A stretch of DNA of 64,000 nt from an uncultured Porphyromonadaceae bacterium (lineage in GTDB: Bacteria > Bacteroidota > Bacteroidia > Bacteroidales > UBA11471), in the NCBI GenBank assembly GCA_900547555.1, contig URHG01000007.1, positions 1 to 64,000 on the forward strand, given 5' to 3'. The translations under genes and the position numbers were made by a program. The notes below the pieces were generated by a model. The model was not told the origin of the DNA. It saw nothing but the letters and a program-made list of their open reading frames with translations, and ran no database searches. Of the stretch, positions 37,521 through 47,120 are shown piece by piece. Numbering within the stretch: the stretch's first letter is position 1; each line of letters begins with the position of its first letter.

Positions 37521-38141
37521 ATGCAGATCATCGAAAAATATTTTCCGAATCTGACAAGTCGGCAACACGACCAGTTTGCCGCCCTGCAAGAGTTATATAA
37601 CGACTGGAATGCCAAAATCAATGTGATTTCACGTAAAGACATCGATAACCTTTATCCCCATCACATATTGCATTCCCTCGGTATAGCCAAAGTGATACAG
37701 TTCACACCCGAAACAACCCTCCTCGACGTAGGAACAGGAGGAGGATTTCCCGGCATACCCCTCGCCATACTCTTTCCCGAGTGCCGGTTCCATCTCATCG
37801 ATCGCATCGGAAAAAAAATCAAAGTGGCACAGGAAATAGCACAAGCCATCGGATTGCAAAATGTTACGTTTGCCCATTGCAGCGTCGAAGAAAACAAGAA
37901 CAAATACGACTTCATCGTAAGCCGTGCCGTCATGCCTTTGGGTGATTTGTTGAAACTGATTCGCAAGAATGTGGGCAACCATCAACACAATGCCATGCCC
38001 AACGGCTTGATATGTCTTAAAGGAGGTGAAATACAGGGTGAAATAGCCCCAGTCAGACGCACAGCCATGATATTCGAACTGAAAGATTTTTTCGACGAAG
38101 AATTCTTTCAAACAAAAAAAGCCGTATACGTACCTATTTAA
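37521..38141 (+). CDS. rsmG: 16S rRNA (guanine527-N7)-methyltransferase
   Basis: The 206-residue class-I methyltransferase modifies G527 of 16S rRNA. It has the SAM loop LLDVGTGGGFPGIPLAI, HLIDRIGKKIKVAQEI and VSRAVMPLGDLLKL. The ATG at 37521 is chosen because MQIIEKYFPNLTSRQHDQF matches the family start; an ATG 27 bases upstream would lie inside the preceding gene. Probably co-transcribed with the neighbouring lipoprotein and MBL genes. Confidence 0.96.
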   Translation: MQIIEKYFPNLTSRQHDQFAALQELYNDWNAKINVISRKDIDNLYPHHILHSLGIAKVIQFTPETTLLDVGTGGGFPGIPLAILFPECRFHLIDRIGKKIKVAQEIAQAIGLQNVTFAHCSVEENKNKYDFIVSRAVMPLGDLLKLIRKNVGNHQHNAMPNGLICLKGGEIQGEIAPVRRTAMIFELKDFFDEEFFQTKKAVYVPI

Positions 38142-38152
38142 CCGACTGCGAT

Positions 38153-38797
38153 ATGTTGAAAATCAAATGTTTCGTATTCAATCCGGTGGCCGAGAACACA
38201 TATATCGTATGGGACGACGAGTCCCTCGAATGCGCTGTCATCGATGCCGGTTGTTACTCGACAGAAGAAAAAAAAGAATTGCAAGAATACATCGAACATG
38301 AAAATCTGAAAGTCAAATACCTTTTGGCCACTCACCTGCATTTCGATCATATATTTGGTAATACGTTCGTTTCCGAGACATTCGGAGTCGGACTATCGGC
38401 ACATCATGATGATGAATTTATGCTCGACCAATTTTCAGAATGCACAGCCTTGTTCGGACTACAATCGACAGAAACTCCCGTACACGTAGACAGACACCTC
38501 ACCGAGAGCGATATATTATCGGTAGGCCGTTACGATTTCTCGGTAATACATGTGCCGGGACACTCGCCGGGCAGTCTCGTATTTTACTGTGCCAAAGCCG
38601 GTGTAGCATTCTCGGGAGATGTTCTTTTCCAAAACAGCATAGGTCGTACCGATCTTTGGGGAGGCAATTACGAAGTACTCATTTCGGGTATCCAAGAGAA
38701 ACTATTTATCCTACCCGATTCCACCGTTACCTATCCGGGACACGGGCCGAGTACGACAATCGGTTATGAAAAAACACATAATCCCTATTTGCAATAG
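38153..38797 (+). CDS. MBL-fold metallo-hydrolase (glyoxalase II-like)
   Basis: The 214-residue protein has the metallo-beta-lactamase metal motif THLHFDHIFG, a later HVPGHSPGSLVFYC and AFSGDVLFQNSIGRTD, and the final TYPGHGPSTTIGYE His. This pattern fits the YcbL/glyoxalase II-like group that hydrolyses thioesters. The substrate is not determined. It is 11 bases downstream of rsmG and followed by a terminator. Confidence 0.92.
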   Translation: MLKIKCFVFNPVAENTYIVWDDESLECAVIDAGCYSTEEKKELQEYIEHENLKVKYLLATHLHFDHIFGNTFVSETFGVGLSAHHDDEFMLDQFSECTALFGLQSTETPVHVDRHLTESDILSVGRYDFSVIHVPGHSPGSLVFYCAKAGVAFSGDVLFQNSIGRTDLWGGNYEVLISGIQEKLFILPDSTVTYPGHGPSTTIGYEKTHNPYLQ

Positions 38798-38812
38798 CCG
38801 GGCTATCGGATA

Positions 38813-38850
38813 AAAGAAGACCGCAGGGAAAATTCCCTGCGGTCTTCTTT
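38813..38850. terminator. Bidirectional terminator after the MBL gene
   Basis: Perfect 18-bp arms (left arm AAAGAAGACCGCAGGGAA) around a 2-base centre, between convergent genes. Confidence 0.9.
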
Positions 38851-38863
38851 ATCAATAAATTCC

Positions 38864-40432
38864 TCAATTCACAAGAACTTTTTGCGTCGCAATAACTTGT
38901 CCTTGCGCACCGACCACCCTCACGATATAACGACCGGTAGAAACAGCCGCTGTCGAAAGACGATCTCCATACACATCAGCAATACACTGCCCCGATATGC
39001 TGTACAGTTGCATACGGACACCTTCTCCTGCATCAAATACTCTGACAGATGAGTAATCTACAACAATACGGACTTCACACTCTTCTTTCTCTTCGGCCGT
39101 TACACCCGAGGAGAAAGAGGACTCATAACAACCCAAATCGGGCGCCGTTCCCTTATACGGATAACCGCAATCGATACCGGCATCGATAAGACGACTGCCG
39201 CTCGACAAATGCAACAACGATGTTTCGGGCAGAGAACCGTCTTCGTTACGAGCGGCAATAGCTTCGGTTACATCAAGACCGACAAAATCGGCATCGCTAC
39301 ACGTAATACCCAAATTCCAAGTATTGTTTTTTGCATCGACCGACTTGCACGACAATGCATTACTATTCTCGGAACGATAAGAAATGCAGTTACGGATTAT
39401 CAAGGAACCATAAGACTTATTGGAAAAACCGTAATCGCGATTGTTTTTATAAGCCGTACAGTTATAAATTTTCATGGTTCCGGCATTATTGTTTTGGTCA
39501 AACCCTTTGGAAGGATTAGCAACCGCCAGACAGTTGACAAGCGTTACATTATGCTCGGTATTTTTTCCGCCCAACTTGAAGCCGTTTCCGTTGCCATAAC
39601 AAGGATAGCTGGTCAATTCCTGTTCGGTAAATTGATCGAACCACTCCTTGTCGACTTCATATCGGGGGTGATCATACATATCATATTCTTTCGGGCCATT
39701 GTCGTAACAAATACAATTTTCCATGACAGTATTGCCTACACGTTGAAAGAAATCCCAGCCGTCATCGCCATTCGCCCAAGAGCGGCAACCGATATAAGTA
39801 TTCGGTTCGGAGTTTTCATACTGTTTATCGGCAAAACCATCGGCATTTTCTCCATAATTGGGAGATTCTATTCCCCCGTTTTTATAATCGAAATTATGGT
39901 GAGAATCGCAGTTTTTTATCGTATTTCCACCACCCGTCTTATGTTGTATGCCAGAATCGCCGCAACCATATACTTCGAGATTCTCGACAAGACAATAACT
40001 GGCATAATTGAGTAAACCGTTCTTTCCGGCGTAACGAATCGTAAAATCTTTCAAGTGAAAATAGACTCCGCCTTCCGACAAGCAAAGGCCGATATTGTTT
40101 GTACCCGATACTTCACTTCCGTATGGCTGTTTACGGTAATCAAGAATCGCTTTTTCACCCGGATATCCCGCAATAACAGTCCTTTTCGAACTCGTTCCTG
40201 ATTTACCTTTTCCTACATTCACACGAGCTGAAAGATCATATTGTCCGCCCAATAGATAAAGTGTATCTCCCGAAGAAATCTTATTGATACCGGAAGTAAA
40301 GGAACAAGGTTTCTCATAAGACGAACCATCGCCCGTCCCCACAGGGGAAGCATAATAGACCTTACCGGCGGCATAAACCGACACCGACGGAAAAACGGTC
40401 GCAAATATTAATAAAAGTAGTATTTTCTTCAT
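38864..40432 (-). CDS. Pectate-lyase-like beta-helix protein with T9SS C-terminal signal
   Basis: The 522-residue protein has a signal peptide (MKKILLLLIFATVFPSVSVYA) and a right-handed beta-helix of the PL9/pectate-lyase-L type. Landmarks are YYASPVGTGDGSSYEKP, GCGDSGIQHKTGGG, CDSHHNFD, GENADGFADKQ and WANGDDGWDFF. These acidic and His-rich turns match the calcium and catalytic area of PL9 enzymes, which split pectate by beta-elimination. The last 75 residues (LYSISGQCIADVYGDRLSTA to the end) look like a type-A T9SS sorting domain, so the enzyme is probably attached to or released from the cell surface. The start at 40432 is chosen for its signal peptide. Confidence 0.9.
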   Translation of the reverse strand: MKKILLLLIFATVFPSVSVYAAGKVYYASPVGTGDGSSYEKPCSFTSGINKISSGDTLYLLGGQYDLSARVNVGKGKSGTSSKRTVIAGYPGEKAILDYRKQPYGSEVSGTNNIGLCLSEGGVYFHLKDFTIRYAGKNGLLNYASYCLVENLEVYGCGDSGIQHKTGGGNTIKNCDSHHNFDYKNGGIESPNYGENADGFADKQYENSEPNTYIGCRSWANGDDGWDFFQRVGNTVMENCICYDNGPKEYDMYDHPRYEVDKEWFDQFTEQELTSYPCYGNGNGFKLGGKNTEHNVTLVNCLAVANPSKGFDQNNNAGTMKIYNCTAYKNNRDYGFSNKSYGSLIIRNCISYRSENSNALSCKSVDAKNNTWNLGITCSDADFVGLDVTEAIAARNEDGSLPETSLLHLSSGSRLIDAGIDCGYPYKGTAPDLGCYESSFSSGVTAEEKEECEVRIVVDYSSVRVFDAGEGVRMQLYSISGQCIADVYGDRLSTAAVSTGRYIVRVVGAQGQVIATQKVLVN

Positions 40433-40467
40433 AGGCATAAATTTTGTCAAAGTATTACATATCATGG

Positions 40468-40475
40468 CAAATATA
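40468..40475 (-). promoter_or_regulatory. Candidate -7 box for the pectate-lyase-like gene
   Basis: Minus strand TATATTTG, 36 bases before the start. Confidence 0.4.
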
Positions 40476-40595
40476 GAGAGAAAAACCATAGATTAGATGT
40501 TAAACGACAAAATATTAACACTTAATCTACCTTATTCCGAATTATTTAATACAGTAAAAACGACGGAACAGAGTCAGAGGGGCACATTGCGTCTC

Positions 40596-41198
40596 CTACA
40601 AAAAGCCTTCCTGCCCAAACATAGAAGCATAGACCTCTGCTTTCTTTGACAAGGCCAATGGATATGCCCGGGAAGACGATGGCATACGATAAAATCGCAC
40701 CTCTCTATCCTCAAAGTCAAACGGTGTGCAATACCCTATACGCGGCTCATCGATTCCTGCGGAAAGACAGAATGTATCGGTGGCTTTCTGACCGGTCGCA
40801 ACAACTGCAACACATTGCGGGAGACGACGCAACAAATCCCGCCAATCGGTAGGACTCACCACTTCGAGAAACTTATCCGATGCATTATCTTTGAGGCGAC
40901 GCACTTCTGTTGCCGTATCATATAATGCGATGCCTTTTTCCCGCAAAAAGATTTCGATACGACTCCTATCAAAACGTTTATGATCGGGCAACTCTGTAAA
41001 ATAATCCTTATCCGCATAGAAAATTTTCCCCATAATGCGCCACATATCGTTGAGCCAATTCGGATAGAAAAAATCCATACACCAACGCTCCGGCTTCGGA
41101 GGAAAACTGCCTAACATCAAAACCCGGGCATTCGCCGGCAAAAAAGGCGGCCACGGGTGTTTCTCAACAGGAATTTCACGGATAGGAACCATAATCAT
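40596..41198 (-). CDS. Uracil-DNA glycosylase family protein
   Basis: The 200-residue protein has the UDG-superfamily motif A region VLMLGSFPPKPERWCMDFFYPN followed by NDMWRIMGKIF, and a later VVATGQKATDTF and MPSSSRAYPLALSKKA. This resembles the family-6-like or MUG-like glycosylases that remove deaminated bases and start base-excision repair. The preferred start is 41198; an upstream ATG would add 37 residues not conserved in the family. Substrate preference is unknown. Confidence 0.85.
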   Translation of the reverse strand: MIMVPIREIPVEKHPWPPFLPANARVLMLGSFPPKPERWCMDFFYPNWLNDMWRIMGKIFYADKDYFTELPDHKRFDRSRIEIFLREKGIALYDTATEVRRLKDNASDKFLEVVSPTDWRDLLRRLPQCVAVVATGQKATDTFCLSAGIDEPRIGYCTPFDFEDREVRFYRMPSSSRAYPLALSKKAEVYASMFGQEGFL

Positions 41199-41302
41199 AA
41201 AATCTGCCGCTAAATTACGAAAAATACCCTTTGAAACAATATCGGGACAAAGGGTATTTCGTCTTTTGGAAAAACGAAGAAAAAAAATTTTCTCCAACAA
41301 TC

Positions 41303-41333
41303 TTTGCAAGTATAAAAAATGATACTATCTTTG
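41303..41333 (+). promoter_or_regulatory. Consensus promoter for tRNA-Asp
   Basis: TTTG at 41303-41306, a 19-base spacer, then TATCTTTG at 41326-41333, an exact match to the Bacteroidota pattern. The tRNA begins 41 bases later. Confidence 0.8.
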
Positions 41334-41374
41334 CACCGCAATTCGGTAGAGATGCCGGTTGCAGACCCAGAAAA

Positions 41375-41448
41375 GGTGCGGTAGTTCAGCTGGTTAGAAT
41401 ACATGCCTGTCACGCATGGGGTCGCGGGTTCGAGTCCCGTCCGCACCG
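41375..41448 (+). tRNA. tRNA-Asp (GUC)
   Basis: A complete cloverleaf: acceptor arms GGTGCGG and CCGCACC, anticodon stem CATGC/GCATG with loop CTGTCAC (anticodon GTC at 41409-41411), T-arm GCGGGTTCGAGTCCCGT-like, and discriminator G as expected for tRNA-Asp. The encoded tail is CA, not a full CCA. A terminator follows. Confidence 0.96.
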
Positions 41449-41473
41449 CAAAAGCAAACAACAAATTAAAGCA

Positions 41474-41503
41474 AAGCTCTGAAATTCAAGGATTTCAGAG
41501 CTT
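41474..41503 (+). terminator. Terminator after tRNA-Asp
   Basis: Arms AAGCTCTGAAAT and ATTTCAGAGCTT followed by a T run. Confidence 0.85.
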
Positions 41504-41851
41504 TTTCTTCTTCCCCGCTTAGGCAAAAAATAGCGGTTTAAAGCAGTTCTCACGAAACTTATTCACAGAACTTTTAGCATAGATTTTGTCCCACACATAG
41601 GAATAATTAATATTTGATAATCAGCGTTTTATATAGATATTTATACATAAAAACCGATTCTATTCCACAGCAAAATACACAGCATAACATCATACATAAA
41701 TGCCGCTTTTTATCTCCCCTTCGATACAAAACAAAGAGGGTAAGAATGCACTATCGACTCCCCCTTATTTATGTTTTTCACCTGTAATAAATATTCTATA
41801 TTCCGTAATTCATATACCTTTGTAACAACAATTTTCCATAGATTTGCATTT
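41504..41851. other. Gene-free A+T-rich region before the MBL gene
   Basis: About 350 bases with no coding frame or structured RNA I can support; only the -7 box at its right end is recognisable. Confidence 0.5.
41815..41822 (+). promoter_or_regulatory. Candidate -7 box for the MBL-GH115 unit
   Basis: TACCTTTG, 29 bases before the ATG at 41852. Confidence 0.55.
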
Positions 41852-42985
41852 ATGGAAAAGAAATACAAAAAGGTCATGATTATCATTTTGGTGCTCATCA
41901 TATTGGGCTGTACATTCTTTACCCTCCTCAGACACCCATCTTTCGGCCGACTACCGCACGGCGACCGGCAAGACCGTATCGAACGCTCTCCCCATTATAA
42001 AAACGGTCAATTCAGGAATCGTCTCCCGACGCCTACCATGACTTCCGAAAAAAGTCCTCTGCGTAATTTCTGGAATCTTTTCTTCGGTAAGAATCGGGAC
42101 AGGAAACCCTCATACGCCCTCCCTGCTGTAAAGACCAATCTGCACGCTCTGAACATAAATGATGATATTATCGTATGGCTGGGACATTCATCACTTTTTA
42201 TCCAAAACGGCAGAAAACGATTCCTTGTCGACCCAGTATTGACCAATCGATTCCCCATGTCATTGATGTTCAAACCTTTTGAAGGAACAAATGTGTACAC
42301 GCCAGAGGATATTCCGGCCATCGACTATCTGATAATCACCCATGACCATTGGGATCATCTTGACTATTATACGGTAAAAGAATTGAAAAACCGCACGGGG
42401 AAAGTTTTTTGCGGTCTCGGTGTAGGCGAACATCTCGAATATTGGGGATTCTCTCCCGAACAAATCTGTGAAATGGACTGGAACGAAAATATGCATATTA
42501 ACGACAGCCTTACGATCTACTGTTTACCGACACGGCATTTTTCGGGAAGGTGGCTTTCACGCAATAAAACGCTATGGGCATCGTTTCTTATCGAGGGTCG
42601 GCACAAAATTTATCTGTCGGGAGACGGTGGTTATGACAGTCATTTTGCCGAAATAGGAAACCGTTTTCCCGACATAGACTGGGCGATTATGGAAAACGGC
42701 CAATATAATGCCGATTGGAAATACATACACATGATGCCCGACGAACTGCCTAACGCCATAAAAGAGATCGCTCCCCGCAATGTTCTTACGGTACATCATT
42801 CGAAATTTGCTCTAAGCCGTCACAACTGGTACGAACCCTTATCGTCCATCAAAAAAGCCTCCCGAAACCAAACCTACCGTCTTTTTACCCCATTGATCGG
42901 GGAAGTCGTACCCCTTACCGGTGCAACGGAAACAACAGACCGCTGGTGGGAAAATACGAATAATGTACCTTCCACCAAACAATAA
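41852..42985 (+). CDS. Membrane-anchored MBL-fold hydrolase (NAPE-PLD/RomA-like)
   Basis: The 377-residue protein begins with one hydrophobic span (VMIIILVLIILGCTFFTLL) and a Pro/Arg linker. The metallo-hydrolase domain has WLGHSSLFIQ, ITHDHWDHLDYYT (the HxHxDH metal site), CLPTRHFSGRW, LSGDGGYDSHF and TVHHSKFALS. This is the pattern of UlaG/NAPE-PLD-like lactonases and phosphodiesterases. It is 36 bases upstream of the GH115 start and may be in one operon; its substrate is unknown. Confidence 0.88.
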   Translation: MEKKYKKVMIIILVLIILGCTFFTLLRHPSFGRLPHGDRQDRIERSPHYKNGQFRNRLPTPTMTSEKSPLRNFWNLFFGKNRDRKPSYALPAVKTNLHALNINDDIIVWLGHSSLFIQNGRKRFLVDPVLTNRFPMSLMFKPFEGTNVYTPEDIPAIDYLIITHDHWDHLDYYTVKELKNRTGKVFCGLGVGEHLEYWGFSPEQICEMDWNENMHINDSLTIYCLPTRHFSGRWLSRNKTLWASFLIEGRHKIYLSGDGGYDSHFAEIGNRFPDIDWAIMENGQYNADWKYIHMMPDELPNAIKEIAPRNVLTVHHSKFALSRHNWYEPLSSIKKASRNQTYRLFTPLIGEVVPLTGATETTDRWWENTNNVPSTKQ

Positions 42986-43021
42986 AGAATAAGAATGAAA
43001 ATTTTCCATAGAAACGATTTT

Positions 43022-45397
43022 ATGAAAACATTTTGCCTTTCAAGTCTGCTCCTTATTTTTATCATCGGTACATCAAAAGCCGATACATTCACGTTCGATC
43101 CCGATGGTCGTCCTCTCACCATCTATGTGGACGAAGAATCACCATCGGTCGTACAATGCGCTCTCACCATGTTCTGCGACGACTACAAATGCGTTTTCGG
43201 TGATTCTCCACAAAGAGTGAACCGAGACAAAGCCGACATCATCGTAGAATGCAGTGAAAACGGCAATTGGGAACATTTCGACATCTCCGTCTCCCGACAA
43301 GGACGGCTCTATGTAAAAGGCAGCGATCCTCGCGGAACAGCATACGGCATACTGGAACTCTCACGCCTCATCGGTATATCTCCCTGGGTATGGTGGGCCG
43401 ATGTTCCTCCGCAAAAGCTCAACAGTTACACTTTGCCCGACGGATACCACAACAGCCAACAACCGTCGGTACAATACCGGGGAATTTTCATCAATGACGA
43501 AGACTACGGACTGAATCCGTGGAGTTGGAAAACACACGAACCGGAATCGGACAAGGGAAAAATAGGCCCTCGTACTTATGAACGGATATTCCAACTGCTG
43601 CTACGTTTACGCGCCAATATGCTCATGCCAGCCATGCACGATTGCAGTGTCCCGTTCTATATGGTCGAGGGAAACAAAGAAATGGCAGAAAAATATCAAA
43701 TCGTCATGGCGACCTCCCACTGCGAACCGCTCATGCGCAACAATGTCGGAGAGTGGGACGACTCCCGACGCGGCCGATACAATTACATCTCCAACAGAGA
43801 CTCGGTATTGGCTTACTGGCGGGAAAGACTGGTAGATATAGGGAAATCCGAAAATATTTACACCATCGGTATGCGGGGAAAACACGACGGGAAAATGGAG
43901 GGGTGCAAAAACACAGCAGAGATGGCGCAAGTCATGCCCCGGGTTATCGAAGACCAGCGTTCCCTCCTTTCCTTGTATGCAGACTCGCCGATCGATCAAG
44001 TTCCACAAGTATTCGTCCCCTATAAAGAGTTGCTCGACGTTTACAACAAGGGTATCGACCTGCCCGATGATGTAACCCTCATGTGGTGCGACGACAATTA
44101 CGGACACATCACCCGCCTGAGCAACAAAGAAGAACGCCAACGCAAAGGCGGTGCGGGAATTTATTACCATATATCTTATTGGGGGCGTCCTCACTCCTAT
44201 CTCTGGTTATGTACGACCGCACCGGCACAAATCTATTACGAAATGCGTCGGGCATGGGATTACGGAGCCCGCAAGATATGGGCGCTCAATGTAGGCGATA
44301 TAAAGCCGGCCGAATACGACATAGAATTTTTCATGGACATGGCATGGAATATAGATGCCATACGCCCTGATAACATCTACCAGCATCTCCACGATTTCAT
44401 GAGTCGCACTTTTACCCCGCAATCGGCACAAGAACTGACCGACATCATGAACGAATATTATTATCTGGCAAACATACGCCGTCCCGAATTCATGGGTTGG
44501 AGTCGCGAAGAAGAATATTCCAAAATCAAAGGTGGAAAAACGCCTGTTACCGATACCGAGTTCTCGCCCGAAGAAATAGAGCAACGCATTACTGCTTATC
44601 AAAATCTCGAAAAACGGGTAAAAAATATCAAGAAACAGATTCCCAAAGAATTACATGATTCATTTTTTCAACTTGTCGAATATCCGGTTTGTGGAGCAGC
44701 CAACATGAATTATAAATGGTTATATGCTCAAAAAGCCCGCCATGCCGATACTTATGAAGAGGCACTCCGATATGAAACAGCCAGTATCAACGCCTACAAC
44801 GCTATCGCAGCGCTCGACCGCCACTACAACTTCGACATGAACAAAGGAAAATGGAACGGCATCATCAGTATGAAAAACAACCGTCTTGTTTTTGAAAAAT
44901 TCGAACTTCCGGAAAATTTTTCGCCACTGTCGCCGACAAAATATGCCGGAAAAGAAAAGTATATTTCCTGCGACGCAGCCGAACATAGCGGAAAAACGCC
45001 CCGGGGAGCATATAGCATCGAAGGGTTGGGATACAGTCGCCGGGCCATTGTACTTCCGGCCGGAAAAACGCTTTCGTACCCATTCGAAACCAAAGAAAAA
45101 GGCGACGCAACAATATGGGTATCGCTTCTTCCCACCCACCCTGTAAACGGTGGCGATTTACGCTATGAAATATCGGTCGACGGAGGGACACCACAAATCG
45201 TTTCTTTCAAAACGACAGGACGATCGGAGCAATGGAAAATCAATGTACTCCGTAATCTCGTTCTCACATCGACCCGACATATACTACGAGATACAAACAC
45301 ACATACTATTCGGTTGAAAGCTCTCGACGAAGGCGTCGTCGTAGATCAACTCATGCTCGACTTCGAACCGGAGAAGCCTTTCTATCGCATATTATAA
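43022..45397 (+). CDS. GH115 family alpha-glucuronidase
   Basis: The 791-residue exported enzyme has a signal peptide (MKTFCLSSLLLIFIIGTSKA). GH115 landmarks include GSDPRGTAYGILELSRLIGI, SPWVWWADVPP, QPSVQYRGIFINDEDYGLNPW, LRANMLMPAMHD and MATSHCEPLMRNN. The C-terminal 150 residues form the usual beta-sandwich. GH115 enzymes remove (4-O-methyl)glucuronic acid from xylan and related polymers, including internal branches. The start at 43022 is chosen for the signal peptide. It is followed by a terminator and then the disrupted GH116 gene. Confidence 0.93.
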   Translation: MKTFCLSSLLLIFIIGTSKADTFTFDPDGRPLTIYVDEESPSVVQCALTMFCDDYKCVFGDSPQRVNRDKADIIVECSENGNWEHFDISVSRQGRLYVKGSDPRGTAYGILELSRLIGISPWVWWADVPPQKLNSYTLPDGYHNSQQPSVQYRGIFINDEDYGLNPWSWKTHEPESDKGKIGPRTYERIFQLLLRLRANMLMPAMHDCSVPFYMVEGNKEMAEKYQIVMATSHCEPLMRNNVGEWDDSRRGRYNYISNRDSVLAYWRERLVDIGKSENIYTIGMRGKHDGKMEGCKNTAEMAQVMPRVIEDQRSLLSLYADSPIDQVPQVFVPYKELLDVYNKGIDLPDDVTLMWCDDNYGHITRLSNKEERQRKGGAGIYYHISYWGRPHSYLWLCTTAPAQIYYEMRRAWDYGARKIWALNVGDIKPAEYDIEFFMDMAWNIDAIRPDNIYQHLHDFMSRTFTPQSAQELTDIMNEYYYLANIRRPEFMGWSREEEYSKIKGGKTPVTDTEFSPEEIEQRITAYQNLEKRVKNIKKQIPKELHDSFFQLVEYPVCGAANMNYKWLYAQKARHADTYEEALRYETASINAYNAIAALDRHYNFDMNKGKWNGIISMKNNRLVFEKFELPENFSPLSPTKYAGKEKYISCDAAEHSGKTPRGAYSIEGLGYSRRAIVLPAGKTLSYPFETKEKGDATIWVSLLPTHPVNGGDLRYEISVDGGTPQIVSFKTTGRSEQWKINVLRNLVLTSTRHILRDTNTHTIRLKALDEGVVVDQLMLDFEPEKPFYRIL

Positions 45398-45413
45398 TAT
45401 AGTAAAATTATCA

Positions 45414-45448
45414 AAGAGGCGGCTTTGTATTTCCCAAAGCCGCCTCTT
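45414..45448 (+). terminator. Terminator after the GH115 gene
   Basis: 14-bp arms AAGAGGCGGCTTTG and CAAAGCCGCCTCTT. Confidence 0.85.
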
Positions 45449-45555
45449 ATAGTGATACATTTCCTCTACCTTTCAAATCATCTTTGAATCATAAAGACAT
45501 CTCACAGTTTACATTGTACAAAAATGTTGCAAAAACGTGTAATTTTTATCCAATA

Positions 45556-45587
45556 TTTGGTATAAAATAATTCATCCGTTAGATTTG
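45556..45587 (+). promoter_or_regulatory. Consensus promoter for the disrupted GH116 gene
   Basis: TTTG at 45556-45559, a 20-base spacer and TAGATTTG at 45580-45587, 56 bases before the ATG. The promoter is intact, so a truncated message can still be made. Confidence 0.7.
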
Positions 45588-45643
45588 TGAATCTATCATC
45601 CAATATATACGTCGCCTCCTGAAATTTAATAATACCACGAAAC

Positions 45644-46777
45644 ATGAAAAAAAATTCTTATTGCATTCTCATTTTGTACTTCCTGTTTGTTTCTTTCAAC
45701 GTATTCAGTATTAATGTATTCGACCAGGATAGAAAAAAGTTTTTCTCTTTTGATGAAAAAATAATCAATGGTACTACCGGAACGCCCCTGGGTGGATTCG
45801 GTTGTGGCGGAATAAAATTCAATGCCAATACAGGTACGTTTGCAGTCATGACAGCCCCTCCGGCCGACGCTTACGATTTTATGGAGAAAAAGGGGACATA
45901 CTTTCAACTATACACCGAACGAAACGGAAAAATAGAAACAAGAAAAATCTTAACCGCCTCAAAAACAAATGATCGTCCGAACGACGATGCGATTTGGCCT
46001 TTGCACTTCGTAGATTTCGGTTGCATCAACGGCATACAAATATCATTGACCGGTATCTCACCATTGGATAACCAAAACTACGAAAACATGCATCTGCCCT
46101 ATGCCCTATACGAAATCAGCCTCACCAATACAGGAAACACAGATGCGACAACGTCATTTGCTTTCCAATGGAACGACGATAAAACGCCTTTCATTAACCT
46201 ACATAAAAAAGGATTTTACAATGACGAATGGTGTATTTTAGTGAAAAGCAATATCGGAAAAGCAAAAATATCGATCGGCGATGATACCGACAACCACTTC
46301 TTATCCGACGGAGAATGTTCTCTATCCGACACCTCATCTCCGACAAGAAAAATCGCTGTAAAAGCGACTTTAAATGCACATGAAACACAAAAAATACATC
46401 TTGTATTGGCTTGGTACAATCGAACGGATCCCGAAATAGCATTCTATAAAAACAAATACCAAAATCCGAAAGGTATAGCAGAACATGGTATGAAGGTGTT
46501 CTCCTCCTTAAAAAACAATGCCGAAAAATTGGTAAACGGTATTCGAGAATCGAACTTGCCCGATTGGTTAAAAAATCAGGCATTGAACACACTGGTCAAT
46601 ATCGTTACAAATTCCATGTACAAAAAAGACGGAAGAGTTGCATTCGCAGAAGGTCAATGGACCTGTTTTGGAACAATGGACCAAATGTGGTTATCGAGAC
46701 AAATCATAAACATGTTGATACCCTATTATGCCTGGCAAGAACTCCACTACTGGGCAACAAGATATAAAATTATATAA
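45644..46777 (+). pseudogene. GH116-like glycosidase, 5' part, interrupted by the mobile element
   Basis: The frame has a signal peptide (MKKNSYCILILYFLFVSFNVFS) and the GH116/GBA2-like N-terminal domain with GTPLGGFGCGGIKFNAN. It enters the catalytic domain near the end (EGQWTCFGTMDQMWLSRQ). The native sequence stops at ELHYWA; the last few residues (TRYKII) and the stop come from the inserted element. The rest of the catalytic domain resumes at 63734. Joining the two across the shared TGGGCAA gives ELHYWARTQMNNGQIHHDF, in frame. The truncated product lacks most of the catalytic domain and should be inactive. Family activities include beta-glucosidase and beta-xylosidase. Confidence 0.88.
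46751..46757 (+). repeat. Left attachment-site direct repeat (attL)
   Basis: TGGGCAA, the left copy of the 7-bp repeat at the element junctions. It is part of GH116 codons Trp-Ala and reappears at 63734. Confidence 0.85.
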
Positions 46778-47120
46778 CAAACTGATTTACTATATTTTAT
46801 GGCGTGAATAAAAGAGTAGTTTTGTAATTTAGTACCATTTTAGCATCACTATTTAGCCATCGTAAATAGAATCAAGGGATGGCGCAAATGGCATAGGACA
46901 ATTAACTTCTTTGGCTGCATAATCCACATTCGTTTACCGTCCTCAAATCAGTCAACACCTTCCGGAGATAATCAGACGGTTAATTTATAGCCACAACAAA
47001 TAGATATTCGCTGATTTTATATTTGTATTGCGTAGTTTTTCTACAATAATCGTGTTTATAATTTGTTGTATGAGATTTTATTTGTATCTTTGCACCATAC
47101 AATAGATAAAATCAACGATT
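46778..47120. other. Left-end non-coding region of the element
   Basis: About 340 bases with no coding frame I can support. It begins with A+T-rich sequence next to attL, and ends with the promoter of the ATPase gene. Confidence 0.6.
47062..47092 (+). promoter_or_regulatory. Consensus promoter for the ATPase-RloB genes
   Basis: TTTG at 47062-47065, 19 bases, then TATCTTTG at 47085-47092, 28 bases before the ATG. Confidence 0.8.

Noticed and set aside
39209..40015. 268-codon + strand frame inside the pectate-lyase-like gene
   Set aside because: It is antisense to a protein with a signal peptide, beta-helix and sorting tail, and has no domain of its own.
41375..41448. tRNA-Asp as the element's attachment site
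   Set aside because: The element junctions are in the GH116 gene at 46751 and 63734; no repeat of the tRNA 3' end is seen.
46751..46777. Natural C-terminus of the GH116 protein
   Set aside because: Stop and last residues come from the element; the catalytic domain continues in frame from the right junction.
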